The notes beneath the pieces were generated by a model that saw only the letters and a program-made list of their open reading frames with translations, did no database searches and had not been told where the DNA came from. A stretch of 8,393 bases of DNA, from NCBI GenBank assembly GCA_011523115.1, contig WTHO01000056.1, positions 1,409 to 9,801 of the forward strand, written 5' to 3'. How positions within the stretch are numbered: position 1 is the stretch's first letter; the number at the start of each line of letters is the position of its first letter. This document shows positions 1 to 6,436 of this stretch, one piece after another. Source of the DNA: Halieaceae bacterium. GTDB taxonomy: Bacteria; Pseudomonadota; Gammaproteobacteria; Pseudomonadales; Halieaceae. The position numbers were made by a program, and so were the translations under genes.

Positions 1-831
1 CGTATCGCGCATGAACGCCATGCACCGTTGGTTAAAAAGCGCGGGGTATTCAGCCATGACCCAGTGCCCACAGCGGTTCAAGACCTCTGCCTGAACGCGC
101 GCGCAGCGTTCCAAAATTTTCCAGACGCCCTGGGCGGGGCAGAACTGATCCTCGGTACCCCAGAAGACAAGTATCCCGTGCTGGATCTCCACTAACCGAT
201 CCGTCAGATCGGGGATCGCCATACTCATCAGTACATGGGCATTTTGATTTTGCAGGGTTTGCCAGCGTTCGTCGATCAGTTCTTGATCGACTGTTGAAGG
301 ATCAAAAACCAATAAGGTCAGCAATTTAGCGAGCACATCTCGGGTGAACTCTGGAGATCCCATCGGGTATTTGACCATCTCCTGAATGCCCGCCATGGCG
401 AAATAATCGGCTTTTGACTCGATACCGCCCGGTGCCATGAGAATGAGCCGATCCACTCTGCCGGGGTGGTCCAGCGCCGCGCCGAGTGCGACGGCGCCAC
501 CCAGAGAATTGCCGACCAGCGTTGCCTGCTCGATCCCGAGACCGTCCATCAGGGAAATCAGCCCCGATACAAAGAAATCGAGCGTGTGGTCCCTGTCGGT
601 GGGCTTTGAGGTCGCCCCATAGCCCCACTGATCGTAAATCAGACAGCGATACCCGGCCTCCTGAAAGGCACTGACGTTGTGCTTGAAGTTACTCCAGCCG
701 CTGGCGCCCGGTCCGCTACCGTGAATAAAAATCACGGTGCCCAGTGGCGCTGCCGGTTCATGCAGCGTGTAGTGGAGTAGCAGTCCCTCTGCGTATTCGT
801 GAAATTGTGACGCAGCCGGATTCGCGGTCAT
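1..831 (-). CDS. hsaD: HsaD-type meta-cleavage product (C-C bond) hydrolase, C-terminus cut by window edge
   Basis: This alpha/beta-hydrolase would hydrolyse the HsaC ring-cleavage product 4,9-DSHA to HIP (the C/D-ring propionate) and a hydroxyhexadienoate in the cytoplasm. I translated 277 residues from the ATG at 831-829, reading off the left edge with no stop. The family is about 280-290 residues, so only a few should be missing. Visible family marks are the oxyanion-hole stretch HGSGPGASGW (residues 37-46), the nucleophile elbow GNSLGG with Ser109, the acid Asp228 in GTEDQF, and His256 in CGHWVM, giving a complete Ser-Asp-His triad. The start overlaps the hsaA stop by one base (TGATG). 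The nearest AGGA lies about 12 nt upstream, so translation is probably coupled to hsaA. TesD of proteobacterial testosterone degraders and BphD-like hydrolases are the alternatives; context favours the steroid enzyme. Confidence 0.9.
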   Translation of the reverse strand, partial: MTANPAASQFHEYAEGLLLHYTLHEPAAPLGTVIFIHGSGPGASGWSNFKHNVSAFQEAGYRCLIYDQWGYGATSKPTDRDHTLDFFVSGLISLMDGLGIEQATLVGNSLGGAVALGAALDHPGRVDRLILMAPGGIESKADYFAMAGIQEMVKYPMGSPEFTRDVLAKLLTLLVFDPSTVDQELIDERWQTLQNQNAHVLMSMAIPDLTDRLVEIQHGILVFWGTEDQFCPAQGVWKILERCARVQAEVLNRCGHWVMAEYPALFNQRCMAFMRDT

Positions 832-1961
832 CAGACAAAGACGTCCTGATTATCCATCCCCAATTGAATTGCGCCCAGATTCCGGGCGAATGAGGTCGGG
901 TTGTTGGCCACGTGGCAACGGGCGATGTGAATGTCATGCCACAGATTCTGTAGCGGGTGACCATCGAATACCGAGCGCCCCCCGGCGACTTGAAATAGGG
1001 TGTCCATCGCCTCACTGGCCTTGTCGATGACGATCGACGCCTGGTAGCGATAAAGCACACGTTCCTCGAGGCTGGGTGACCAATCTGCCGCTTCCATCTG
1101 GTCAAAGTTATGAAACATGACCGCCTCGAGCTCGCGGATGGTATTCAGGACCCGCGCAATGCGTTCCTGCGTTTCCACGTCACCCGCCAGTTTGGTGGGG
1201 TCGCTGGTTGCGGCCTGGGTTCGGGTGTCGATGAAGATTTTGAGCGCCTTCTTGAGGGCGCCGATGGCCGCGGTATTGACTACCCGGACGAAGGTCTGGG
1301 CCCAGGAAAGATCATAAATAGCGTTGTCTTGCTCGTTGACGCAATTGAACCCGTCCATTTGCCGATGGGTGCGATGCTCGGGCACGAAAATTGGCTTTTC
1401 GATCACGACGTCATTGGAGCCGGTTCCCTGGAGGCCCATCACGTTCCAGGTGTCTTCAATGTCGTACTGCGAGCGCGGGATGAGGAAGGTTCGGTATCCA
1501 TCGCCCGGGATCACGCCGCCCAGGAGGGCCCAGGAGCAATGATCCGATCCGGAGCTCCAGCCCCATCGCCCGCTCAGCATGAAGCCGCCCTCGGCCATTT
1601 CCGCCTTGGCGCCAACCGGGTTGTAGGAACTGCTGACCAGGGTGTTGGGGTCCTCGGCGTAGACTTCTTCCTGCGCCGCTTGCGACATCAGCGCGATCTG
1701 GAAAGCGTGCACGCCTATGATGCCGCACGCCCAGGCCGTGCTCATGTCCGCCTCTGCGATCAGAATCTGCTCCCTGAAGAAGTCCTGAGGCTTGCGCTCA
1801 AGGCCCCCCCACTGCTTCGGAAGCAACATGGTGAAAAACCCTGAATCTTTCAGCGCGTCCACGACCTCTTTGGACAGCCTGCGATTATCACGCTGCTCGG
1901 CTGACTTGCTCTCGATCAGTTCCTGAATCTGTTTGGTGACCAGTGGCTCGTAACTACTCAT
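831..1961 (-). CDS. hsaA: HsaA-type flavin-dependent 3-HSA 4-hydroxylase, oxygenase component
   Basis: The 376-residue protein belongs to the acyl-CoA dehydrogenase-fold, two-component flavin monooxygenases. HsaA uses reduced FMN from a partner reductase (HsaB) to hydroxylate the phenolic secosteroid 3-HSA to the catechol 3,4-DHSA, the substrate of HsaC. The N-terminal helical domain runs to about residue 105. A beta domain follows, with GRWGWSSGSDH (131-141), the usual flavin/substrate pocket motif of this group. The C-terminal helical domain ends in the diagnostic stretch from GGRSVFDGHPL (327-337) through HDIHIARCH (342-350) and VANNP (351-355). Length is close to the roughly 390 residues of known HsaA. 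A GGGAAG-like ribosome site (about 1968-1973) supports the ATG at 1961. A 117-bp gap separates it from hsaC upstream, and hsaD overlaps its stop. No HsaB gene is visible in the window. TesA2 would be the proteobacterial name for the same role. Confidence 0.89.
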   Translation of the reverse strand: MSSYEPLVTKQIQELIESKSAEQRDNRRLSKEVVDALKDSGFFTMLLPKQWGGLERKPQDFFREQILIAEADMSTAWACGIIGVHAFQIALMSQAAQEEVYAEDPNTLVSSSYNPVGAKAEMAEGGFMLSGRWGWSSGSDHCSWALLGGVIPGDGYRTFLIPRSQYDIEDTWNVMGLQGTGSNDVVIEKPIFVPEHRTHRQMDGFNCVNEQDNAIYDLSWAQTFVRVVNTAAIGALKKALKIFIDTRTQAATSDPTKLAGDVETQERIARVLNTIRELEAVMFHNFDQMEAADWSPSLEERVLYRYQASIVIDKASEAMDTLFQVAGGRSVFDGHPLQNLWHDIHIARCHVANNPTSFARNLGAIQLGMDNQDVFV

Positions 1962-2078
1962 AACTCACTTCCCGCCCCGTAATGCTCGCTCGGATACTCG
2001 CTTTCCCTCACTCTAATGCGATCGCCCTGACTCAACTAGGCGGCACCATAATCAATATGTAGTAACCGGTTATTGGAA
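1962..2078 (-). promoter_or_regulatory. hsaC-hsaA intergenic region, possible internal promoter or leader for hsaA-hsaD
   Basis: This 117-bp gap is by far the longest spacing inside either gene set. It contains the palindrome at 2063-2072, an A/T-rich stretch just downstream of it in the leftward direction (2045-2062), a direct repeat of CTCGCT on the plus strand (1985-1990 and 1997-2002, 12-bp period), and the hsaA ribosome site. I see no hairpin followed by a T-run, so there is no sign of an intrinsic terminator after hsaC. A partial -10-like GATTAT is present on the minus strand, without a convincing -35 at proper spacing. A separate promoter for hsaA-hsaD is inference. Confidence 0.4.
2063..2072. 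promoter_or_regulatory. Perfect palindrome TAACCGGTTA, candidate TetR-family operator
   Basis: The ten bases read identically on both strands and lie 6 bp beyond the hsaC stop, upstream of hsaA. The inner bases fit AACNNGTT, the core of the actinobacterial KstR site (TNNAACNNGTTNNA), but the outer T and A of that consensus are A and T here. KstR controls hsa genes in mycobacteria and rhodococci, so the match is in the right place. Binding is inferred only. A 10-bp palindrome can also occur by chance. Confidence 0.35.
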
Positions 2079-2984
2079 TTAGTCCGTCTGACCTACGCTG
2101 AAATCGTGTCCCCAATAGCTGGGTACCGTGCTCTCAAACACGGCATAGCGGGACCAGTCTTCGATGGTTCTGCCCTCGGCCCCAAATTCAATGTCAAAGC
2201 CGCTTGGGCTGCGCATATAAAAAGACACCATGTGATCGTTGACGTGCCGGCCCAGCGTCCCGGTCAGGGTGGCGCCGGCGGCGATTCGCCGGTCGTTGCA
2301 ACGCCCGACCTCATCGACATTCAGGGTCTCAAGCATGAGGTGCACGCAATTCGTGGGCATCGGCATCTCAAACAATCCGAGGCTGTGATGACGCCGGTTA
2401 CAGTGCATAAACCAAAGCCGCTTCGCCGGTTCCTCAGGGTCCGGGGTAAACCGAATCTTCATCAGGTCTGACAGGCCGAAGCCCAGTATCTCGGTAAAAA
2501 AGTGGGCCATATCGTCGAAGTTGGCGGCGGGAATCACCACATGGCCGAGGCCCTGATCACCCGTGACGAAGCCTGCGACGCCCGCCGGGGAATTGAAGAC
2601 CGCGAAGTCAGATATCCTGCCCCAGTAGGCCTCATGCCGCAGGCCCGATGGGTCCTGAAACTGCACCAACTGCTGCACGCGGCGTTGCGCACACAGGGCG
2701 TCGGTGCCCCACGCCCACTCGACACTGGCGGCGGACAATTTCTCACACAGAGCCTTGAGCGTGTTCTCCGACGTCACCTCCCAGCCGCACAGCGTCAGTT
2801 GATCGGCGTCACCCGCTTCGATGACCAGACGCCAGGGATCTTCATCCATCTTGAGATAGACGCTGTCGCCGGTGCCCATTCCATCGCTGACATCCTGCAG
2901 ACCCAGCACGTCCGTCCCGAAACTGCGCCATGCCTCGGCATCCTGACTGGTGATGCCGAGATATCCCAAACTGTGAATCGTCAT
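2079..2984 (-). CDS. hsaC: HsaC-type iron-dependent extradiol (meta-cleavage) dioxygenase
   Basis: This type I extradiol dioxygenase of the vicinal-oxygen-chelate fold would cleave the catechol ring of 3,4-DHSA to 4,9-DSHA using Fe(II) and O2. The 301-residue product (about 300 is typical) has two domains. The N-terminal half begins IHSLGYLGI and is non-catalytic. The C-terminal half carries the 2-His-1-carboxylate iron ligands: His148 in GLGHVVI, His200 in NRRHHSLG and Glu266 in PSGFDIEFG. Second-shell residues His247 (GRHVND) and Tyr256 (SFYM) are also present. I chose the ATG at 2984 because AAAAGGA (2992-2998) lies 7 nt upstream and the protein then starts at the conserved first strand. 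A more upstream in-frame ATG at 3065 would run into fadD3. The gene follows fadD3 after 34 nt. BphC-type biphenyl enzymes and TesB are relatives; the neighbours point to steroid catechol. Confidence 0.93.
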   Translation of the reverse strand: MTIHSLGYLGITSQDAEAWRSFGTDVLGLQDVSDGMGTGDSVYLKMDEDPWRLVIEAGDADQLTLCGWEVTSENTLKALCEKLSAASVEWAWGTDALCAQRRVQQLVQFQDPSGLRHEAYWGRISDFAVFNSPAGVAGFVTGDQGLGHVVIPAANFDDMAHFFTEILGFGLSDLMKIRFTPDPEEPAKRLWFMHCNRRHHSLGLFEMPMPTNCVHLMLETLNVDEVGRCNDRRIAAGATLTGTLGRHVNDHMVSFYMRSPSGFDIEFGAEGRTIEDWSRYAVFESTVPSYWGHDFSVGQTD

Positions 2985-2991
2985 GGTCTTG

Positions 2992-2998
2992 TCCTTTT
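2992..2998 (-). promoter_or_regulatory. Ribosome binding site of hsaC
   Basis: On the minus strand the sequence reads AAAAGGA, 7 nt before the ATG at 2984-2982. This decides the hsaC start in favour of 2984 over the in-frame ATG at 3065, which lies inside fadD3. Confidence 0.7.
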
Positions 2999-3018
2999 GC
3001 TGACTGAGTGGCGCCCGA

Positions 3019-4659
3019 TCAGAGCATTCCACGGAGAGTGGTTTTGAGCACTTTGCCTGAGGCATTCAGGGGTAATTCATCCAGCCAGCTGAAGCGCCTT
3101 GGTATTTTGTAGTTCGCCATTTCCTGCCTGCACCAATCTCGAAGCGATTGATCGTCAGGTCGATGTGCGTCGCTCGCGATCAGGAACGCGGCACCGACTT
3201 CCCCGAGTCGATCATCGGGCACCCCCACCACAGCGGCCTGAGATATCGCGGGGTGGCGGGTGAGCAGTTGCTCGATTTCTGCGGGATAGCAATTAAAGCC
3301 GCCGCTGATGTACATGTCTTTCAGGCGGTCGGTAATGGTCAGGTTGCCAGCCTCGTCGAGCCTGCCCACATCCCCGGTGTGCAGCCAGCCTTCAGAATCG
3401 ATGGCCTGTCGCGTTGCCGCGGGCTCGTCCAGATAACCCTGCATGACGTTGAAGCCACGAACGACGATTTCCCCGGTTTCGCCGGCAGTGAGCACTTCCC
3501 CCTCAGCATTCATGATGGCAATGTCCACGTCGGGTATGGCGCGACCTGAGGTGTGCGCGATCGTGCTCGCATCGTCTCCGCGACGGCACATGCTCACGAG
3601 CCCGCAGCTCTCGGAGAGGCCATAAGCGGTGATCACGGTATCGATCCCCAGGACACGCCACATCGATTCCACCAGTTCGGTGGGGATCACCGCGGCACCC
3701 GTGGTGACCTTGGTCAGCGATTCGATGTCGTCAGCGTGAAGTCCCGGGTGGTTAATCAGGGTATGGAACAGCGTCGGCGGTCCCGGCATGCAGGTGATCT
3801 GGCGGTCACGGATCAGCTCAATCACTCGCCCTGCATCAAACACTGCCATGGGGTGTGCCTCGGCACCGACAAGCAGGCAAGAGAGCCAGCCGGCTTTATA
3901 ACCGAAGCTGTGAAAGAACGGGTTGATGATGAGGTAACGATCGCGTTCGTCGAGCCCGAGTATCTCGGTGAATGAAGAAAAAGCGCGCAGATTCTGATCA
4001 TGCCGCGTCATCACGCCCTTGGGCGTTCCGGTGGTGCCCGAGGTAAAGAGCACGTCGGATATGTCATGACTGGATACGGCATGGCGGGCGAGCGACACGG
4101 CTTGCTCGGCATTTTGATCGGCGCTTTCCAGCGCGGTGCGACCGGCACTGAGAATGGCATCAAAAGCGCTGGGGCCATCGCCATTGATGACAATGGTATT
4201 TCTGAGCGCGCCGCAGTCTTCTTCCGCCAGTAGCGCGGGGAAGCAGGTGCCCAAAAACTCCGAGATGGTAATCAGCGTAGAAGCGCCACTGAGCTTTAAA
4301 ATTTGAGCGGCCTCATGGCCTCGATAACGTGTATTGAGCGTTACCAGCGTCGCCCCGATGTAGTGAGTCGCGAGGGCACCGATGACCCACTGCCAACAAT
4401 TGGGTGCCCAGATCGCCACCCGGTCGCCCGCCGACACGCCCAGCTTCAGCAGGGAGGCACTCATGTTTCGCACGAGCTGCCGCGTGCCGCCAAAGGTGAG
4501 CGTCATCTGGCCGTCGATCAGATACGCCCTGTCCCTCCAGCGATCGGCAGCCAGGTCCAATAACTCGGCGGTGTGTAGGGGGGACGCGTCCATCCGAAGG
4601 GAGAAAAACTGTGTTGTGAGCGATGCCTGCAAGGTAAGGAAGGTCGTCGCAGGTGTCAT
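3019..4659 (-). CDS. fadD3: FadD3-type HIP-CoA ligase (acyl-CoA synthetase)
   Basis: This is an ATP-dependent ANL-superfamily ligase. FadD3 activates the HsaD product HIP, the propionate carrying rings C and D, as HIP-CoA. Using the ATG at 4659 the protein has 546 residues. Motifs in order are the P-loop FTSGTTGTPKG (205-215), INPFFHSFGYKAG (245-257, strongly FadD3-like), YGLSESCG (346-353), GWLHTGD (424-430), the hinge DRLKDMYISGGF (444-455), and the adenylation lysine Lys536 in NASGKVLK. The first 22 residues do not look like family sequence, and the in-frame ATG at 4593 gives a 524-residue protein whose N-terminus better matches FadD3 as I recall it. Neither start has a strong ribosome site, so the start is uncertain. 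It is the first gene of the leftward set and diverges from ipdA. Confidence 0.88.
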   Translation of the reverse strand: MTPATTFLTLQASLTTQFFSLRMDASPLHTAELLDLAADRWRDRAYLIDGQMTLTFGGTRQLVRNMSASLLKLGVSAGDRVAIWAPNCWQWVIGALATHYIGATLVTLNTRYRGHEAAQILKLSGASTLITISEFLGTCFPALLAEEDCGALRNTIVINGDGPSAFDAILSAGRTALESADQNAEQAVSLARHAVSSHDISDVLFTSGTTGTPKGVMTRHDQNLRAFSSFTEILGLDERDRYLIINPFFHSFGYKAGWLSCLLVGAEAHPMAVFDAGRVIELIRDRQITCMPGPPTLFHTLINHPGLHADDIESLTKVTTGAAVIPTELVESMWRVLGIDTVITAYGLSESCGLVSMCRRGDDASTIAHTSGRAIPDVDIAIMNAEGEVLTAGETGEIVVRGFNVMQGYLDEPAATRQAIDSEGWLHTGDVGRLDEAGNLTITDRLKDMYISGGFNCYPAEIEQLLTRHPAISQAAVVGVPDDRLGEVGAAFLIASDAHRPDDQSLRDWCRQEMANYKIPRRFSWLDELPLNASGKVLKTTLRGML

Positions 4660-4733
4660 AGTCTCTATGGGGGATGCCTGCTACAGAGCCGACTTTGATA
4701 CTGCTCGCCATCAATTCTCAGGGGATTCGCCCG
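4660..4733. promoter_or_regulatory. Divergent control region between fadD3 and ipdA
   Basis: The 74 bp between the outermost fadD3 start and the ipdA start must contain, or lie next to, promoters for both gene sets. If fadD3 starts at 4593 the region grows to 140 bp. Visible structure is an inverted repeat TTGAT (4695-4699) and ATCAA (4710-4714) with a 10-bp spacer. TTGATA at 4695-4700 is a good -35-like hexamer, but no matching -10 follows at 16-18 bp. The actinobacterial KstR2 half-sites (CAAG/CTTG) are not seen as a pair. A shared operator for a pathway regulator is inference. Confidence 0.5.
4720..4725 (+). promoter_or_regulatory. Ribosome binding site of ipdA
   Basis: AGGGGA lies 8 nt before the ATG at 4734. 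It supports this start over the in-frame ATG at 4674, which would add 20 residues unlike the family and would sit only 15 nt from the divergent fadD3 start. Confidence 0.65.
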
Positions 4734-5606
4734 ATGAACAAGCTGGCCAGCGCCGAGGATGCGCTGTCTGTCATTGAGGACGGCATGACGGTCGGTATAG
4801 GCGGCTGGGGACCGCGCCGTAAACCTATGGCGTTGGTGCGTGCACTGTTGCGAAGCGATGTCAGAGATCTCACGCTGGTGGCCTATGGCGGCGCCGATGT
4901 GGGTTTGCTGTGCGCCGCAGGCAAGGTCAAGCGGGTGATATTTGCGTTTGTGTCGCTGGATTTCATGCCGCTTGAGCCCGCCTTCAGACAAGCCCGCGAA
5001 TCGGGGGCGATCGAAGTCACTGAGATCGACGAGGGCATGATGCTACTCGGCTTGCGGGCCGCGGCCTGGGGTTCACCCTTTATTCCGACGCCCGTGGGTT
5101 TGGGTACCGATGTCATCCGCAACGCACCCGACATTAAAGTGGTGGATAGCCCTTACGATGACAAGGAATGGGTTGCGATGCCGGCCTTGCCGTTGGACGT
5201 GGCACTCGTGCACGCCACCCGTGCAACGACCTCAGGCGTCTGTGAGATCGAGAGCCCGGACCACTATATGGATGACTGGTTTATCAGAGCCGCGGGTCAC
5301 AGTGTGGTCTCGGTCGACGATATCGTTGAGCCGGCGCACTTTGCCGATCCCGCCGTTGCGCGACGCGTGTATTGGGAGCGCAACTGCGTCAATAGTGTGG
5401 TGCATCAACCGGGCGGCGCTCACCCCTCCTCAAGCGACCCGCTCTACGGTTTCGATGTCGCTCACTTCAAGGCCTATGGCCAGCATATTGCTGACGGTGG
5501 CTATGACGCTTGGGCAGACGCATTTCTGGGCGCTGACGAAAGCGCTTATCAGCAATCGGTAGGGGGTCTGGATGCCATCCAGTCGCTACCGCTTCCGGCT
5601 TACTGA
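4734..5606 (+). CDS. ipdA: IpdA, alpha subunit of the ring-opening COCHEA-CoA hydrolase
   Basis: IpdA pairs with IpdB in a class I CoA-transferase-fold complex. Rather than moving CoA, it hydrolytically opens the last carbocyclic ring (ring C) of the steroid nucleus at the CoA-ester stage. The protein is 290 residues, matching the known subunit length. Strongly conserved pieces are GIGGWGPRRKPMALVRALL (21-39), the glycine stretch YGGADVGLLCAAGKVKRV (51-68), FVSLD (72-76), IDEGM (98-102) with Glu100, AMPALPLDVALVH (148-160) and QPGGAH (225-230). Glu100 lines up with the glutamate I recall as needed for hydrolysis in IpdA. The ATG at 4734 is chosen because of the AGGGGA site and family alignment. 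It heads the rightward set, followed by ipdB after 9 nt. The Comamonas equivalent belongs to the ScdL1/ScdL2 pair. Identification is very secure from sequence similarity I recall; the reaction is known from the family. Confidence 0.95.
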   Translation: MNKLASAEDALSVIEDGMTVGIGGWGPRRKPMALVRALLRSDVRDLTLVAYGGADVGLLCAAGKVKRVIFAFVSLDFMPLEPAFRQARESGAIEVTEIDEGMMLLGLRAAAWGSPFIPTPVGLGTDVIRNAPDIKVVDSPYDDKEWVAMPALPLDVALVHATRATTSGVCEIESPDHYMDDWFIRAAGHSVVSVDDIVEPAHFADPAVARRVYWERNCVNSVVHQPGGAHPSSSDPLYGFDVAHFKAYGQHIADGGYDAWADAFLGADESAYQQSVGGLDAIQSLPLPAY

Positions 5607-5609
5607 GGG
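5605..5609 (+). promoter_or_regulatory. Ribosome binding site of ipdB, overlapping the ipdA stop
   Basis: GAGGG begins within the ipdA TGA stop and lies 6 nt before the GTG at 5616. It supports the GTG start and close translational linkage of the two subunits. Confidence 0.6.
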
Positions 5610-5615
5610 CTGACT

Positions 5616-6422
5616 GTGACGTTTTCCCTTGCGGAGTTAATGGTTAGCGCGGCCAGTCGGGTGTTTGATGACGACGGCGAGGTGCTGGCGACGGGTATTG
5701 GATTACTGCCAAGACTGGCAGCCAGCGTTGCCATGCGGTCCAGCAACCCGGCGCTGATGATGACGGACAGCCAGTCCTTTTTGCTGTCGTCACCCAACCC
5801 GGTGAGTGGTTTGAAGACCCACGCAGGTCAAGCGAACGAGAACTGGATGGGCTTCTCTCGCGTTTTCGACAACCTGTGGAGTGGCGCAAGACATGCGCTG
5901 GTGGGCCCCAGCCAGATCGATCGTTTCGGCCAGAGTAATATTTCTGCCCTCGGTGGTACCTACGAAGCCCCGAAAGTTCAGCTGCTGGGTGTGCGAGGCT
6001 TTCCGGGAAATTCCATCCGCCACGCCAATTCCTTTTTTGTCCCCAAGCACTCGCGAAGGGTGTTTGTAGAGGGCGAGTGCGACGTGGTGTGCTCGATCGG
6101 CTACAACCCCGAGCGGCTGCCCAAGGGTTATGAGCTGAGTGATATTGATATTCGACAGGTGATCACTGATCTCTGCGTCATGGACTTTCAAGGGCCCGGT
6201 TTTCAGGCACGGATCAGATCATTACATCCGGGCGTGACGCTGGAGGAGGTGCGCGATAACACGGGCTTTGAGTTGGCGGTGATCGATCATCTTTCCGAGA
6301 CGCCCGCCCCGAGTTCGGATCAGTTGTCCCTGATGGCGGAACTGGATCCGGAGAACCTGCGCGCAAAACAACTCAAAGACAATCCACCCGGGGTCAGAGA
6401 GGCTCCGGCGGATGCTGAATAA
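5616..6422 (+). CDS. ipdB: IpdB, beta subunit of the ring-opening COCHEA-CoA hydrolase
   Basis: This is the partner of IpdA in the CoA-transferase-fold hydrolase that opens ring C. The 268-residue protein starts with GTG; the next in-frame ATG (5640) would remove eight residues that align with the family N-terminus (FSLAEL). Conserved marks are GEVLATGIGLLPRLAA (21-36), NWMGFSRVF (76-84), GPSQIDRFGQSNISALGG (97-114), the loop GVRGFPGNSIRH (125-136), VCSIGYNP (158-165), and LHPGVTLEEVRDNTGFEL (203-220). These follow mycobacterial IpdB nearly motif for motif. The last roughly 20 residues are polar and variable. The 9-nt gap after ipdA fits equal production of both subunits. The crotonase gene follows after 14 nt. 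Confidence 0.95.
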   Translation: MTFSLAELMVSAASRVFDDDGEVLATGIGLLPRLAASVAMRSSNPALMMTDSQSFLLSSPNPVSGLKTHAGQANENWMGFSRVFDNLWSGARHALVGPSQIDRFGQSNISALGGTYEAPKVQLLGVRGFPGNSIRHANSFFVPKHSRRVFVEGECDVVCSIGYNPERLPKGYELSDIDIRQVITDLCVMDFQGPGFQARIRSLHPGVTLEEVRDNTGFELAVIDHLSETPAPSSDQLSLMAELDPENLRAKQLKDNPPGVREAPADAE

Positions 6423-6428
6423 AAGGAG
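6421..6428 (+). promoter_or_regulatory. Ribosome binding site of the crotonase gene
   Basis: AAAAGGAG overlaps the ipdB TAA stop and lies 8 nt before the GTG at 6437. A second purine-rich GAGGAAG sits just before the in-frame ATG at 6452, so both starts are plausible. The stronger and better spaced site favours GTG. Confidence 0.55.
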
Positions 6429-6436
6429 TCAGCGCT

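Noticed and set aside
1110..1844. Long plus-strand open frame (244 codons) opposite hsaA
   Set aside because: It is fully antisense to a well-supported hsaA, has no recognisable domain, and such frames are common opposite GC-rich codons.
2018..2025. Palindrome GCGATCGC in the hsaC-hsaA gap
   Set aside because: This 8-mer occurs often by chance in GC-rich DNA and there is no second copy nearby.
2502..3047. Plus-strand open frame (181 codons) opposite hsaC
   Set aside because: It lies over hsaC with its metal-ligand motifs intact; the antisense protein shows no family features.
2985..3065. Upstream start for hsaC at 3065
   Set aside because: It would overlap the fadD3 end and add 27 residues before the conserved first strand, while the ATG at 2984 has a good ribosome site.
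4622..4681. Direct repeat GATGCCTGC at 4622-4630 and 4673-4681
   Set aside because: Only nine bases, two copies, one of them inside or at the edge of fadD3 coding sequence; most likely chance.
4674..4733. Upstream start for ipdA at 4674
   Set aside because: The extra 20 residues are unlike IpdA and a good AGGGGA site lies before the ATG at 4734.
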